From Rhizomys pruinosus (lineage: Eukaryota > Chordata > Mammalia > Rodentia > Spalacidae), in assembly GCA_009823505.1 (NCBI GenBank), contig VZQC01004565.1, positions 830,520 to 894,519 on the forward strand: DNA of 64,000 bases, written 5' to 3'. The position numbers were made by a program, and so were the translations under genes. Below, one piece after another: positions 1 to 12,249 of the stretch; within the stretch, counting starts at the first letter, position 1, and the number at the start of each line of letters is the position of its first letter. The notes beneath the pieces are model-generated. The model saw only the letters and a program-made list of their open reading frames with translations, ran no database searches and was not told the origin of the DNA.

Positions 1-324
1 TGGGTTTGCCATATATGGCTTTGATCATGTTGAAGAATGTTCCCTTCAGTCCCATTCCCTCTAGAACTTTAAACATGAATGGATGTTGGATCTTGTCAGT
101 GGCTTTTTCTGCATCAATTGAGATAATTGTGTGCTTTTTGTCTTTCAATCCATGTATGTGTTTTATGGTATTTATTGATTTATGTATTCAATAAGCATTC
201 TTAATATCTGTCAAACATCTCATGCGTGAAAATGCAAGCAGTCATGTTTGAGTCCTCTATTTTGTTCCATTGATTTACATGTTTATCTGTTGCAATATCA
301 TGCTGTGCTTATGACAAAAGGCTT
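1..324 (-). mobile_element. L1 ORF2 fragment (reverse transcriptase region)
   Basis: Read on the minus strand, the first 200 bases match the reverse-transcriptase part of L1 ORF2 as seen again at 6480-6600 and 19730-19900 in this window. Bases 255-320 then resemble a later part of ORF2 from an older L1, so the fragment is itself rearranged or composite. The reading frame is not maintained. The left end runs off the window. Confidence 0.85.
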
Positions 325-337
325 ATAATATACTTTT

Positions 338-569
338 TTTTAAATTTTTTAAATTTTTTATTTATTTCTGTATGTGTATGAAGTACTGTCTGCATGCAGG
401 TCTGTGCACCCGTGTCGTGCAGTGCCGTGGAGGTCAGAAGAAGGTCTCGGATTCCCCTGGAACTGGAGTTTCAGACGGTTCTCGGCCGCCATGTGGGTGC
501 TGGGGATCGAACCCGGGTCCTCTGTAAGAGTGGTCGGTGCCCTTAACCGCTAGGCCATCTCTCCAGCCC
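338..569 (-). mobile_element. tRNA-derived SINE (B2/B3 superfamily) with target duplication
   Basis: The minus strand carries a tRNA-like head (right side, with a box-B-like motif inside the GGATCGAACC stretch) followed by a B3-like body and an A-rich tail on the left. Flanking direct repeats of about 13 bases (325-337 and 570-582, ATAATATACTTTT) mark the insertion. It sits inside an older L1. Confidence 0.9.
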
Positions 570-582
570 ATAATATACTTTT

Positions 583-1010
583 AAAGAGGGTATTATACTC
601 CCCTTCCCTCAGTGTTACTTTTAGTGCCCAAGATTGCTTTGTATATTGAGGGCTTTTTAAAATTTCAAATAATTTTTTTTTTTTTTAATTCTTAGGATAA
701 TATTTTGGGTAATTTGGTTGGAATTGCATGCATTCTGTCAAATGCTTTTTGTTGGATGGTCTTGTATACATTATTAATTCTATCAATACATGAGCATCCA
801 AGTCTTTTCATCTACTTGTGTCTTCCTCAATGTCTTTCTTCATAGATTTATAATTTTCATTGTAGAGGTCTTTACTCTCCTTGGTTAGGTTTATTCCCCA
901 TTATATTTTAGTCTGCTATGAAGAGTCAGTTTACCTTGATATCCTTCTCTGATTTCTTGTTATTAGTATATAGAAAGTCTTGTGGGTGTATCTGATTTGA
1001 GATTAAGTGC
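583..1010 (-). mobile_element. Old L1 ORF2 fragment
   Basis: This continues the L1 interrupted by the preceding SINE. The minus strand matches ORF2 between the reverse transcriptase and the C-terminus, with many stops. It is more diverged than the L1s further right. Confidence 0.7.
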
Positions 1011-1304
1011 ATGCAAGATAACTTTTCCAGCCAGTGCCTCCCAGAGGCACAAGTGAGAATCACATATCTTACTATGCCCACAATTTGGGATGTGATGATA
1101 TAGAGGTCAGGGATTGGTCTCTGAGAGGTGATGTCACGCTGCTTATATAATGATCTGTTACATTTGAATAAAGTGCCATTTCATAATTGGATTTACACCC
1201 TTTCTTGTGTCCCTGTGCTTTGCTCTCCCACACGTGCTTTTTGTATGGCCAGGCCTACCATGGAATTGACCACTTTCTTCAAAGGCTTGTGACTTTTGTA
1301 ATGT
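1011..1304. other. Unassigned insert in old L1, possible LTR
   Basis: This stretch breaks the old L1 block. It has a TATATAA-like motif near 1145 and AATAAA near 1169 on the plus strand, spaced as in an LTR. I see no clear TG/CA ends or target duplication, so the LTR reading is tentative. Confidence 0.3.
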
Positions 1305-1490
1305 TATATTGTGTCATTCCACTTTCATGAAAGTATCATTTCTGGAAATTTTGGGGGGGAATTGTTCAGATCTCTTGCTAATACCATATAATCTGCAAAT
1401 ATGTACAATTTGACTTCTTTTCAAATTAATGTCCATCTAATATCCTTCTCTTATCCTGTCCCTCTAGATAGAAATTTAAACACTAAATTG
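1305..1490 (-). mobile_element. Old L1 ORF2 fragment, continuation
   Basis: The minus strand resumes recognisable L1 ORF2 sequence. It probably belongs to the same old insertion as 583-1010. Confidence 0.55.
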
Positions 1491-1639
1491 AAAATTCATA
1501 GGGATAGTATACATCCTTCTCTGGTGCCTCATTTAAATGAGAATGGTTCAAGTTTTCTCCATTTTGAATTTTACTGCTATAGATTTGTTATATATAGCTA
1601 TCTTTTGTGGATACAACCTCCAAATACTTAGATGTAAGT

Positions 1640-2440
1640 ATCTATACTAATTTAACCACAGAAGGCAGGAAAATGGAAGAGAACCATCAGGGTAAAGGGG
1701 AAGAAAGAGCCCCAGAGGGAAGGTAATAGAAGATAGGTGCCCAGTCCTAAGTGGCGCATCTACAGTTGAACCTGTACACCAAACATTAATGGAATATATT
1801 GGAACAATGGGTAAAGAGAAATCTAATGCATCACTCAACTCTCACCAGTAAAGCTTCCTTACACAACAGTGTGTGCTGCACAGAGAAGACCACAAAAGGC
1901 CAAGTTTTAGAGAATAAGTGGTTGCAGAGTGTGTGACACTGGATAGGACTGCAATATCAAAACTCACCCACTCAGGACCCTAGGACAATTGTGGAAGACG
2001 TGGAGGAAAGATTATAAGAACCAGGTCTGCTTCATGAACATAAGGAAGCAGATCCTTTCAGGCCATTGAAGTCTTGCACATGTGAACTTATGCCAGTTAT
2101 TGACGTCAAGCATAAGACCCATGCCAACTCAAAAAGACAAAGCCACAGAGTGGAGTGAGAAACAGGTGGCAGGCCACCCTAGACTGAACTCTACTACTTG
2201 TGAGGGAAGAAATGCCTTACTTATGATCTCTAGATAAGCTGACTAGACTACAGTGAACTAAGTAAGACTGAAGGACATCTTGGTACAAAAGCTTGACTGG
2301 ATAGGACTTATGGATTGTGGAATATGTGAAGTCTGGTGAGAGTTGGTAGGCATGAATGGAAAGGGGTCTATATTTGATTAAGAACTGTTGTATGAAATAT
2401 ACAAAGACTTGATAAAATTTTTAAAACAAACAGGTAGGCA
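1640..2440 (+). mobile_element. L1 3' UTR (old Lx-like), plus orientation
   Basis: This non-coding stretch ends in an L1-type terminus (GTATGAAATATACAAAGACTTGATAAAA) with an A-rich tail. The body shares blocks with 36490-37020 and 39225-39680. Its orientation is opposite to the L1 pieces on its left, so this is either a separate insertion or a 5'-inverted copy. Confidence 0.65.
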
Positions 2441-2747
2441 GAAATTGTGCATGCATGCACAATCATATGTGTGCAATATAAATATTTCTAAAGAGGCTTT
2501 ATTAAAAAATATGGAAACTTTCCAAGAAGAATTAACAATTCAACATGCCTAAAATCAGCAACACCATACATTAAGCCAAACCACAGACACACAGAGAAGG
2601 GGGGATAAATTAACCTATTATTATAGTTGGAACATCCAATATGTCTCTATTATGAAATAGATAGATCCAGCCTACTGCTTATTTTAAGAGAATTGATACA
2701 AAGCAGAACACTGAACTACTTCTTCAAAGGAATTCTCTGTAATTTCC

Positions 2748-2886
2748 AGGTGTAGTGGTACGCACGTTTAACCTCAGCACTCAGGAGGCAGAACAGAGGC
2801 AGACAGAACTCAGAGATTGATGTCAGCCTAGTCCATATTGTGAGTTCCAGGTCAGCTGGGGCTACATGTTCCAAAAAAAACCAAAA
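2748..2886 (+). mobile_element. B1 SINE
   Basis: A diverged B1 (7SL RNA-derived) in plus orientation. It starts CCAGGTGTAGTGG and ends in an A-rich tail near 2873-2886. Confidence 0.9.
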
Positions 2887-3206
2887 GGGAGGAAATTTGT
2901 GTAAGTTCCTAAAATATTATTAATATAAGTTGTTTGAGCTGTCTTCCTTTTGAGAATCAATTATATCAGTAATGAATCAAATTTGGTATCAACCGTGCCA
3001 TTGACATGCAGAATAAAATATAAATATTCATTTCAAATGGGAACACGGAATCAATGACCATGATGTTCTTCTATAAAACACTCCACTTCAATAACTACAA
3101 ACATGAAAATAAAATTCATAATAGTTTCATGGATGAGAACATTATAGAAAAAGGGCTTCAATGAAATCTTGTTGTAGCCTACATCTAGATACTACTGGTT
3201 TCTAGG

Positions 3207-3210
<4 letters not shown>

Positions 3211-3246
<36 letters not shown>
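3211..3246. repeat. (ATT)n microsatellite
   Basis: Twelve perfect ATT units. Confidence 0.98.
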
Positions 3247-3247
<1 letters not shown>

Positions 3248-3255
3248 CTTAAGTA

Positions 3256-3341
3256 TGTGTTATTCTTCATGGATGTACATCAGGGTGCTTCCTCACTGTG
3301 TGTTATTCTTCATGGTGTACATCAGGGTGTTCCCCCACTGT
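3256..3341. repeat. Tandem duplication, period 43
   Basis: The unit starting TGTGTTATTCTTCATGG at 3256 is repeated at 3299 with a few differences. It lies between the ATT repeat and a B1. Confidence 0.85.
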
Positions 3342-3361
3342 GTTACTTTTCTTTTTTATTT

Positions 3362-3510
3362 TCTTTGGTCTTTTCGAGACAGGGTCTCCCTGTAGCCCCA
3401 GCTGTCCTGGAACTCACTCTGTAGACCAGGCTGGCCTTGAACTCACAAAGATCCAACTGCCTCTGCCTCCTAAGTGCTAGGATTAAAGGCGTGCACCACC
3501 ATGCCTGGCA
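3362..3510 (-). mobile_element. B1 SINE
   Basis: A full-length B1 on the minus strand with little divergence. The A-rich tail is at the left (seen as T-rich) and the GCCAGGCATGGTGG head at the right end. Confidence 0.95.
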
Positions 3511-3517
3511 TCACTGT

Positions 3518-4603
3518 GTTACTTTTTAAATTTTTATTGAAGTTTTGTACACTTCATACGTTTCTCAATCCAATTTAGACTCATTCCTCTTTCCATGCCC
3601 CTGCCCCACCTGAGTTCATGCATTTTGCAATGTATGATTTACATCTTTTTTTCAGTCTTTTATTTATTTGTTTTTTTGGTCTTTTCGAGACAGGATCTCC
3701 CTGTAGCCCCACCTGTCTTGGAACTCGCTCTGTAGACCAGGCTGGACTTGAACTCTCAGTCTTTCTATGCCTTGAGCTCAAAGTTTTTCTATGCGGAGGT
3801 TTATTGTTTTGGGCAGTTTAACGTTTCAGTCAGTGCTTGGACCCAGTCCTTTTGCTGTTGTTGTTCCCTCCAGTATGTATTACTCCAAAATATGCATATA
3901 CATATGTATATATATTGTATATATACATATATACATGTCACATCTGAAAACAAATTGTATGTTAATTACAAAACAAGTTTAGGAATTCATATTTTTCCTT
4001 TAATTTTATATTACTCTAAAATATGCATATATTCCCTCCACCCATATACCCAAATTACAAAGTCTGAAAATATGGGGTAGGTTAATTCTAGAGCTGTTAA
4101 GCTATTCACCATATAACATCACAGTCGCTTTCAGATAAAAAGAAATATAATATTAATGTTTCTCAGTTTGTCTTACAACTAAGGATTTGGTGCCAGCATC
4201 CACATATGAGGGATACCATTTGTCATTTGTTTTCCTGGGACTTAGCATAATGGCTTCTATTTCCATTCATTTACCTGAAAAGTTCATGATGTCATCTTTC
4301 TTTACTGCTGCATAGACCTCCATTGTGTAAATGTACCACATTTTCATTATCCACTCATCAGTTGGGGGGCACTTGGGTTGCTTTCAGCTGTTTGCTACTG
4401 TGAAGAAAGCTGCAGTAAACATTGATGTATGTATCTCTGAGGTAGGATGAGTCTTTTGGGTAAATTCCCAGGAGTGGTATGATTGGGTCAGGTACCAGGC
4501 TCATTCTGAATCTTTTAAACCTTCTCCACACTGCCTTCCATAGTGATTGCACAAATTTACATTCCCACCAGCAGTGGATGAGTGTTCTCTTTTCCCCACA
4601 ACA
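3518..4603 (-). mobile_element. L1 3' end with part of ORF2
   Basis: The minus strand holds an L1 3' terminus at 3518-3660, a short 3' UTR and the C-terminal part of ORF2 (about 4190-4603). A 5'-truncated B1 (3672-3756) interrupts it. At 4604 the sequence jumps back and repeats about 190 bases of ORF2, so this is a separate L1 from the block to the right. Confidence 0.8.
3672..3756 (-). mobile_element. Truncated B1 SINE
   Basis: This is the 3' half of a B1 on the minus strand; the head half is missing. A CAGTCTTT-like repeat on either side is consistent with a target duplication inside the L1. Confidence 0.8.
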
Positions 4604-4700
4604 TAGATGTGCATGTATCTTTGCTGTAGGATGAGCCTTGTGCGTATATAGCCAGGAGTGGTATGACTGGGTCAGATGGAAGGCTCATTATGAGTCTTTT

Positions 4701-4924
4701 TAAAAAAATATTATTTTTTATGTGTATGAGTGTATTATCTGCATGTAGGTTCGTGCACTCGTGTTGTGCAATGCCACAGAGGTCAGAAGAGGGCGTCGAA
4801 TTTCCCTGGAACTGGAGTTAATGACGGTTCTTAGCCACCATGTGGGTGCTTGGAATGGAACCCAGGTCCTCTGCAAGAGCAGTCGATGCTTTAACTGCCG
4901 ACCCATCTCTCTCCGGCTCCATTT
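4701..4924 (-). mobile_element. B2/B3-type SINE inserted in L1
   Basis: A minus-strand tRNA-derived SINE. The flanking repeat TGAGTCTTTT (4691-4700 and 4925-4934) is a clear target duplication. Removing the element restores the L1 sequence. Confidence 0.9.
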
Positions 4925-6627
4925 TGAGTCTTTTAAGTGTTCTCCACACTGCTTTCCATAGTGGGTGTACTACTTTAAAATCTCCCTCCCCCTAGCAGTG
5001 GATGAGTGTCCCCCCTCCACCCCACCCCCGCAACCTCTCAGGCATTTAGTATCATTTGTTTTCTTGATCCTAGCCAGTCTTGTTGAGTGAGATGAAAACT
5101 TGAAATGGTTTTAATTTGTATTTCCTTAGTAATTAGGGATATCGAACACTTTTTAAGCTGTTTCTCAGCCATCTTTACTTCCTCACTGGTGAAGTCTCTT
5201 CAGCTCTTTACTCAATTTTTGAGTGAGTCATTTTTTCTTCTTTGCTTTTGTGTATTTTATATATTCTATATGTTAGTGCTCTGTCAAAGTATTAGCAGTG
5301 AAGGTTCCCTCCTACTCTGTGGGTTTTCTCTTCACTTCATTGATTGTTTATTTCATTGTACAGAAGCTTTTGAGTTTGATGAGGTGTCACTTGTCAAATA
5401 TTGACCTTATATTCTTTGCAGCTGCTGTCTGATTTAAAAATTCTTTTCCTACCCCTATATCTTGTAGGTTACTGCCAAAGTTTTATTCTAACTCTTTCAG
5501 ACTTTTGAGTTTCACGTTGAGGCCTTTGGACCATTTACAGCTGATTTTTGTACAAAGTGAGAAGTAGAAGTTTAACTTTATTCTTCTACAAGTGGTGATC
5601 CAGTTTTGCCAACACCATTTGTGGAAGATGCTCCTTCCTCCATTGAATCTTCTTGGCCCTTTGTCAAAAATGAGGTGGTGATATTGTATGTGCTCAAGTT
5701 TGGATCTTCAATTTTGTTCCATTCGTCTATGGATCTGATTTTGTGCCAGTACTAGGATGTTTTTTATGACTATAGCCCTGTAATATAGTTTGAAGTCTGG
5801 TATAGTGATCCCCCTAGTATTGTTCTTTTTGCTCAGGGTTGCTTTGGCTATTCAGGGTCTTTTGTTTTTCCATTTGGAATTTAAGGATGCTTTATTATAA
5901 ATCTGTAAAGAAACTCATGGGGATTTTAATTGGGAGTGCATTGAATCTGTATATTAATTTGCATAGAATGGACATTTTTACTATATTAATTTTTCCGGTC
6001 CATGAACATGGGATGTCTTTCCTTCTTCTGATGTCTTCTTTAATCTCCTTCTTCAGAGGCTTAAATTTTTCCTTGTAGAGCTCTTTGGTCTCTTTGGTTA
6101 GGTTTGTTCCTAGGTATTTTATTGTTTTTAAGGCTATCGTGATTGGGAAGTTCTTATATTCCTTCGTCAGTTGCTTGTTGTTGGTGTAAAGAAAGGCTAC
6201 TGATTTTTCTAGGATAATTTTGTAATCCACCACTTTACTGAAACTCTTAATTGTTTCTAGTAGTTTTCAGGTGGAGTTTTGACATCCCTCAGGTAAGCTA
6301 TCATGCCATCAGCATTGCTCTCCTCCTTTCCAATCAGTGCTCCTCTAATTTCCTTTTCTTGTTTTATTATCCTTGTAAGCACTATATTGAACAGGAGTAG
6401 GGATAGAGGGCAGCCTTGCTGGGTTCTTGGTTTTAAGGGAAATGCTTCTAGTTTTTCCCTGTTTAGGATAATGCTGGCTGTGGGTTTGTTGTATATGGCT
6501 TTAATTATGTTAAGGAATGTACCCTCCAGTCTAATTCTCCCCAGGACTTTAAACATGAAGGCATGTTGAATTTTGTCAAAGGTTTTTTTTCTGCATCGAT
6601 TGAGATGATCATGTGGTTTTAATCTTT

Positions 6628-7175
6628 TGTTAAGTGACCAGCTTCATGGCCTTAGGTATGGTAGTTGTGCCTGGCAGTGGTTCCATTACTAGGGGCCACA
6701 AAGAGGGAAGTTGGAGGGAGCAGATGGTCCTCGTGAGGGCAATGAACCCAAAGCAGATGAGAGAAAGACCAGGAAGTTGCATCAGTGAGCAATACTCATT
6801 TATTATTGCAAGAGTTTTAAGCACTTATATAGTTTTGTGGGACTCTTTGACCAGGAGGTGAGTGGGACAGAGGAGAAGCCCATGTATGTTGTGCAATGCC
6901 TAAGTTTTTATGGCAGGTATACTGTAGTGCTCCCCCTCCCAATAAGCTTATGGCTTGCTCCAATTGCCTTCAGAGGGCAGGGTGGACATGCCTCAGGAAG
7001 GAAAAGCTTGGGAATGCTAATCTTCAAGCTATACTTCCCTGGGGGTAGGGGGTGGTAATGGCTCCCATCTGCAGCTGACCTTCTAGGTTATCAGAATGAA
7101 ACTGACCTTATAGGTTATTGGGGAAAGAGGCCCACTCTCTTGTACTCATCCATAATGGATTTATCCAGACCCACA
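6628..7175 (-). mobile_element. Solo LTR, class II (ERVK-like), inside L1
   Basis: This 548-base insert begins TG and ends CA. It is bounded by the 6-base direct repeat ATCTTT (6622-6627 and 7176-7181), the duplication size typical of ERVK integrases. Read on the minus strand, a TATATAAG box (near 6825-6832) is followed by AATAAA (6799-6804), giving minus orientation. No internal viral region is present, so it is a solo LTR left by recombination. Confidence 0.85.
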
Positions 7176-10119
7176 ATCTTTCAGTCCATTTATGTGCTTT
7201 ATGATGTTTATTGATCTATGTATCAACATACATCCTTGCATCTCTGGTATGAATCCACCTTGGTCATGGTGGATGATCTTTTTGATGTGTGCCTGTATGC
7301 GGTTTGCAAATATTTTCTTGAGAATTTTTGCATCTATGTTCATTAATGAAATGGTCTATAATTTTCTTTTTTGTTTGTATCTGCCTGGTTTTGGTATTAT
7401 AGTGATGTTGGTTTCATAGAAGGAATTTGGGAGATTTCTGTTTCTTTAAATCCTCTTGAATAATTTGAGTAGTAGTGGCTGTAGGTCTTCTTTAAATACC
7501 TTGTAGAATTCTACTGTGAATCATTCTGGGCCTGGGCTTTTTTTAGTTGGGGTTTTTTTTATTGCAGTTTCAATTTCCTCATTTATTATGGGTTTATTTA
7601 AGTTTTCAATCTCTTCCTGGTTAAGTTTTGGTGGATCCCATGATTTCCATTTCTCTTAGGTTTTAGTAGAGTATAGGTTTTTCAAATATTCCTGTATGAT
7701 TGTCTGAATCTTTTCACTATCTGTTGGTTTGGAGTTGTTTTTTCTTTCTTTTGGTCAACTGGGCAAAAGGTCTCTCTATCTTGTTTATCCTTTCAAAAAA
7801 TCAGCTCTTGGATTCATTAATTTTTTGTATTGTTTCCTTTGTATCTATTTCATTGATTTCCACACTTATTTTTATTATTTATTCTTGTCTTTTGTGTTTA
7901 GGATTAATTTGTTATTGCCTCTCAAGTGTTTTTATTTGCCGTGTTAAGTCATTTATTTGTGCTCTTTCTGTTTTCTTAATGTAGGCACTTAGGGCTATGA
8001 ATTTGCCTCTATGGACTGCTTTTAATGTGTCCCATAGATTTTGCTATGTTGTATCATGTCTTCCATTTAGTGCCAGGAATGCATTTATTTCTTTCCTTAT
8101 TTTCTCTTTTGACCCATTTGTTATTCAGTAGTGTGTTCTTTAGCCTCCATGCATCCTTGTAGCTAGTAAGGCTCTTTCTGGTGTTGATATTTAGCTTTAT
8201 TTCACTGTGGTCTGATAGGATGGATGAAATTATTTCAATTTTTTTTTGTATTTGTTAAGGTTAGCTCTGTGTCTCATTATATGCTCGATTTTGGAGAATG
8301 TTCCTTTGGGTGCTAAGTAGAAAGTATATTTTTTGGTGTTTGGGTGGAATATTTGGTAGATGTCTGTTAAGTCCGTTTGGTGTATCATATTGTTTAGGTC
8401 AGATGTCTCTTGGTTTGTTCTTTGTCCAGTTAACCTGTTCAATGGGTTCAGTGGGGTACTGAAGTCTCCTACTATTAGTGAGGTGGGATTGACCTGTGCA
8501 CTGGAGTTTGGTGCACATATATTTACGATTGTGAGAGTTTCATGTTGATTGATCCTTCAATAAGGATGTTGTGACCCTCTTCATCTCTTCTGATTATTTT
8601 TTACTTTGAAATCTATTTTGTCTGACATTAAAATAGCAACTCCTGCTTGCTTTTTGGTACCATTTGCTTGGGAATATTTTTCCATCCTTTCACGTTAAGA
8701 TGGTACCTTTCCTTGAAGGTGAGGTGTGTTTCTTGTAGACAACAGAAAGATGGATTCAATTTCTTAATCTATTCTCCCAGTCTGTGTCTCTTGATTGGGG
8801 AGTTCAGGTCGTTAATATTTAGGGTTAATATTGAGGGATGGATATTGTTTCCCTGCAGTTTATTTTCTGTTTTCATTTTTGGTCTATGTTTGTATTTCTG
8901 AGATTATACTCTCTCTTGCTACTTAAGGGTAGCTGCTCCTTTCCTCTGTCCTCTGAATTGCTTTGAGTATTTTCCTAAGGGATTGTTTTCTAGACATGTA
9001 TTCTTTTATCTTGTTTATGCCATGGAATATTTTCCTTTCTCCTTTGATTATAATTGACATTTTTTTTCTAGATACTGTAATCTGGGTTGGTGTCTATAGT
9101 AATTTAAAACTGGGAAGACTTTGATCCAAGCTCTTCTGGCTTTCATTGTTTGCACTGAAAAGTCAGCTGTCATTCTTATGGGTTTCCTTTATATGTAATT
9201 TGCTGTTTTTCTCTTGTGGCTTTTGGTATTCCATCTTTGGTTTGAGCATCTAGTATTTTGATTATGGTGGGGAGTTTTTTTTCTGATCTTGTCTATTCGG
9301 TGTTCTATGTGCTTCGTGTAATTGTATGGGTATTTTTTTTTTTCAGTTTGGGGAAATTTTCTTTTATAATTCTGTTGAAGGTCTGGTCCATTGATATTGT
9401 GGGATTCTTTTCCTTCCTCTATACCTACGATATGGAGGTTTGGTCTCTTCATGGTGTCCCATGTTTCCTGGTTATTACCCACTTTTTTTTTTTAATTTTT
9501 ATAGTCTTTGCTTGAGCTTTTCAGTACTTCCATGTTATTTTCTAGGCTTGATATTCTATTTTCTGCTTCCCCCATTCTGTTACTGAGGCTTTCTCCTCCC
9601 CTTTTCTGTCGACTGGATGAGTGTTCAATTTCCTTTTTCATTTCACCCTGAGATTCCTTTAGTATTTCCATTCCTTATTGAGTTGTTCATTCTCTCCCTT
9701 TTGTTCTTTGATTTGTTCTTTATATTCCTTGATTTGTTTGAGTATGTCTATGATTGTTTATTTAATATCTGTGTCCTGAGCTACCCCCAGGGAGTTACCA
9801 TTGTTGGAGTCTTCTGTAGGGCTGATAGAGTTTGATGAGAATTTATTATTGCTTTTACCATGTTGTTTATTTTTCCTTGTGCTTTTGGCATGGAGATTTT
9901 GGTTTATTGATTTGCTGTTTGTAATCTGATGTGAGATTCAGGTATTTCTTCTTTGTGTTGAAGGCCTATTCCTCTAGGTTTTCTGTGGAGTAGTGGGTTC
10001 ACTGCCTCTTCTTCTCTTCTATCTTGTGCTCTGGAAGACACTACTGCTGTTTCTACCAGGATGTCTGCACCTGGAGGGGGGAGGTTGCTGATTTTGCCCA
10101 TGTGTTAGCAGCAGGATGA

Positions 10120-10246
10120 CAGGCTCCAGATGGTCTGAGAACCCCCAGGGGTGACATGTCACTCACTCTGCATTGGAAGTGGCCAGATGGTAGGCTCCAG
10201 ATGGTCTGGGAAGCTGCAGGGGTGATGTGTCACTCACTCTACACTA
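10120..10246. repeat. Two tandem units of about 72 bases, possible L1 5' UTR monomers
   Basis: CAGGCTCCAGATGGTCTG at 10120 recurs as TAGGCTCCAGATGGTCTG at about 10192, with matching downstream sequence up to TGTCACTCACTCT. It lies exactly where the promoter end of the minus-strand L1 should be, so short promoter repeats are plausible. Confidence 0.6.
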
Positions 10247-10280
10247 GATGACTGATTTATTGTTTTTGAAGATTAGCATA

Positions 10281-10449
10281 TTGCCAGCTTGGTGGTGCAT
10301 GCCTTTAATCCTAGCACTTGGGAGACAGAGGCAGAGGCAGGCGGATCTCTGTGAGTTCAAGGCCAGCCTGGTCTACAGAGAGAGTTCCAGGATAGCCAGA
10401 GCTACAGGTAGATCCTGTCTCAAAAAAGACCAAAAGAAAAAAAAAAAAG
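10281..10449 (+). mobile_element. B1 SINE with target duplication
   Basis: A full B1 with A-rich tail. The direct repeat AGATTAGCATA at 10270-10280 and 10450-10460 marks the insertion. Confidence 0.95.
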
Positions 10450-10460
10450 AGATTAGCATA

Positions 10461-10920
10461 CAAAATCATGTGCTTCATTGTAACATTTTCATATATATGT
10501 GCTATTATACTTTTTTCTATTTCATCTCCTTCCCCTCTCCACTTTTTGCTGGCTTTTTCACTCCTTGACAGATAAGACCCCCTACTGATCTCTCTCAAGG
10601 GAGAGGAATGAGATTAAATATAAACAGCAAGATATTCATATATTTTAATGTTATAAATGAACATTTAAACTGTGACTTTTTTTTAATCTGTGTTCAATTT
10701 GGTTTCTGTTCGTGTTTCAAAAAGAAACAGAGTTACAACCTCAAGGGACTCAAAAAAAGAAGTCGCCTACTCAACATAATCTTTCACCATCCTCCTCTTA
10801 TGTGTTAGAGTCTTCAGCAGAGCACAGGTCCTTTTTTAAAAATTTCTGGCATCTTTCTTAATCTTGGTCATTTACTCAGAATATTTTTGGGTCACCTTTA
10901 TTTCTCTACCAAGTATGGCC
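10461..10920. other. No feature recognised
   Basis: AT-rich sequence with no coding pattern. Bases 10480-10590 faintly resemble an L1 3' terminus on the minus strand, too weakly to call. Confidence 0.4.
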
Positions 10921-10989
10921 TCTGTGCTGGATAGGTTTAGTAGGCAACTTGACAGAGCTGGGTAGAGGGACTCACTACTGAGAGTGGGG

Positions 10990-11614
10990 GATGTGGTGGG
11001 GTGGGGGTTGGGGAGGCTTCACCTCCCCCCCCCCACACGATCTCCTGCATGACCATGTTCAGACTGTTGTGCATGGGCCCAGCTGTGGTGAGCCCCACAG
11101 GGAAGGAGGAAGCAAATGCCAGTCCTGGCGTGTGGGGTGGGGGTGGGTATTACCCAGGTGACTGTGTCTGGTAGCTCATTTAATAAAGAAAAGGAGTCAT
11201 TTTCAGCCAGTTAAGGGAGGGGGCATTGTTCAATGGTAAGAAGGGAAGGGTAGCACTGCAGTAAGGGAGGAAGGGATAGGCTGGGACTACTTCACATGGC
11301 TGCAGGGTCCTTTGATGGTAGTCTGAAAATAAGGGAACAGAAACTTTATTATTGCTTGTAGGAACCTAATGCCTAAAGCCATGTGTGAAGGACCATGGAG
11401 GACAGATGTCTCTTCTGGGTCTAAATAGCTGAATTCCTCCCCACCTCACAAAGAGGCTTCCGGGGTCTCCAGTCATGTTCACGTCCTAGATGGGCACTAA
11501 ATCCCACAATTAAGGAATTTCCTCTATTTGGATTTCGCAATGACCCTGCCTGTGGCTTATGTTTTGGATTGTTGAGTGACATGAGAGGGTTCAGTCCACT
11601 GTTGGTTGTGCCCC
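10990..11614 (-). mobile_element. Possible LTR or composite insert
   Basis: This stretch interrupts the DNA-transposon-like element. On the minus strand a CAAGCAATAATAAAG motif near 11345-11360 resembles the R region of class II LTRs. I cannot define ends or a target duplication. Confidence 0.3.
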
Positions 11615-11799
11615 GTCTGGGAAGCTGGTTGGTCCTGTGTTCTTTAAGAAAGCAGACTGAGTGCAGCACAGAGAAGCAAGCCAGTAAGCAGTAATCTTCT
11701 ATAGTCTGCTACACTTAACCTGTCCTGAGTTCTTGCCTTGGCATCCCTTGATGATGAACTGTGCTTTAAGCCAAATAAACCCTTTCCTCCCCAAGCTAG

Positions 11800-12249
11800 T
11801 GTAAGACTCAAGTTGAGCCCTACTCTGGGAGACCCCCAAGTGAGAGACGCAGAGACAAATGTTGATGCAAAAGCAAGAAGTTTAATGTGCATTGCCCCGG
11901 GGTTCGCCTGTACAACGGGGGTGGGGGGGGTGGGAGGCAGAACCCTGAGCAATATCCCAGTACTCAGTTTTTATACATTTTGAGCAGAGGTTACAACAAC
12001 AGCAATGAGTTAATTTTCAATTGGTCACTCGGAGTGACCTTTACACAGATTGGTCATTCCTGAAAATGGGGACGTATCTTACTGGAACTGGCCCCCAGGG
12101 TGGCGTCTTACTGGAACTGCTACCAAGTGTGGTTTCCTATTATTTCACCAACCTGCTATTTACTAACCTAGGGAGAGGACGTTATTTTGCAAGGTGGTGT
12201 TGTTGCTCACCAAGCTGAGAAATTACACTGACCTCCCTCTGTCCCTTCA
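11800..12249 (-). mobile_element. Solo LTR with 4-bp target duplication (ERV1-like)
   Basis: A 450-base insert with TG/CA ends, flanked by CTAG on both sides (11796-11799 and 12250-12253). A 4-base duplication is typical of class I (gammaretrovirus-like) integration. On the minus strand a TATAAAA box (near 11967-11975) precedes an ATTAAA polyadenylation signal (11881-11886). No viral coding region accompanies it. It lies inside the DNA-transposon-like element and is therefore younger. Confidence 0.85.

Larger units (their letters stand above)
4604..10130 (-). mobile_element. L1 element, nearly complete but 3'-truncated
   Basis: The minus strand runs from a 5' UTR-like region (about 9850-10130) through ORF1 (about 8900-9850) to most of ORF2 (about 4640-8830). 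Endonuclease and reverse transcriptase blocks are recognisable, but stops and frameshifts are common. A SINE (4701-4924) and a solo LTR (6628-7175) are inserted in it. Its own 3' end is missing at 4603. The 5' UTR does not resemble those of the other L1s in the window. Confidence 0.85.

Noticed and set aside
3748..4080. A 110-codon frame
   Set aside because: It spans an L1 3' UTR and simple AT repeats; no domain, and low-complexity composition.
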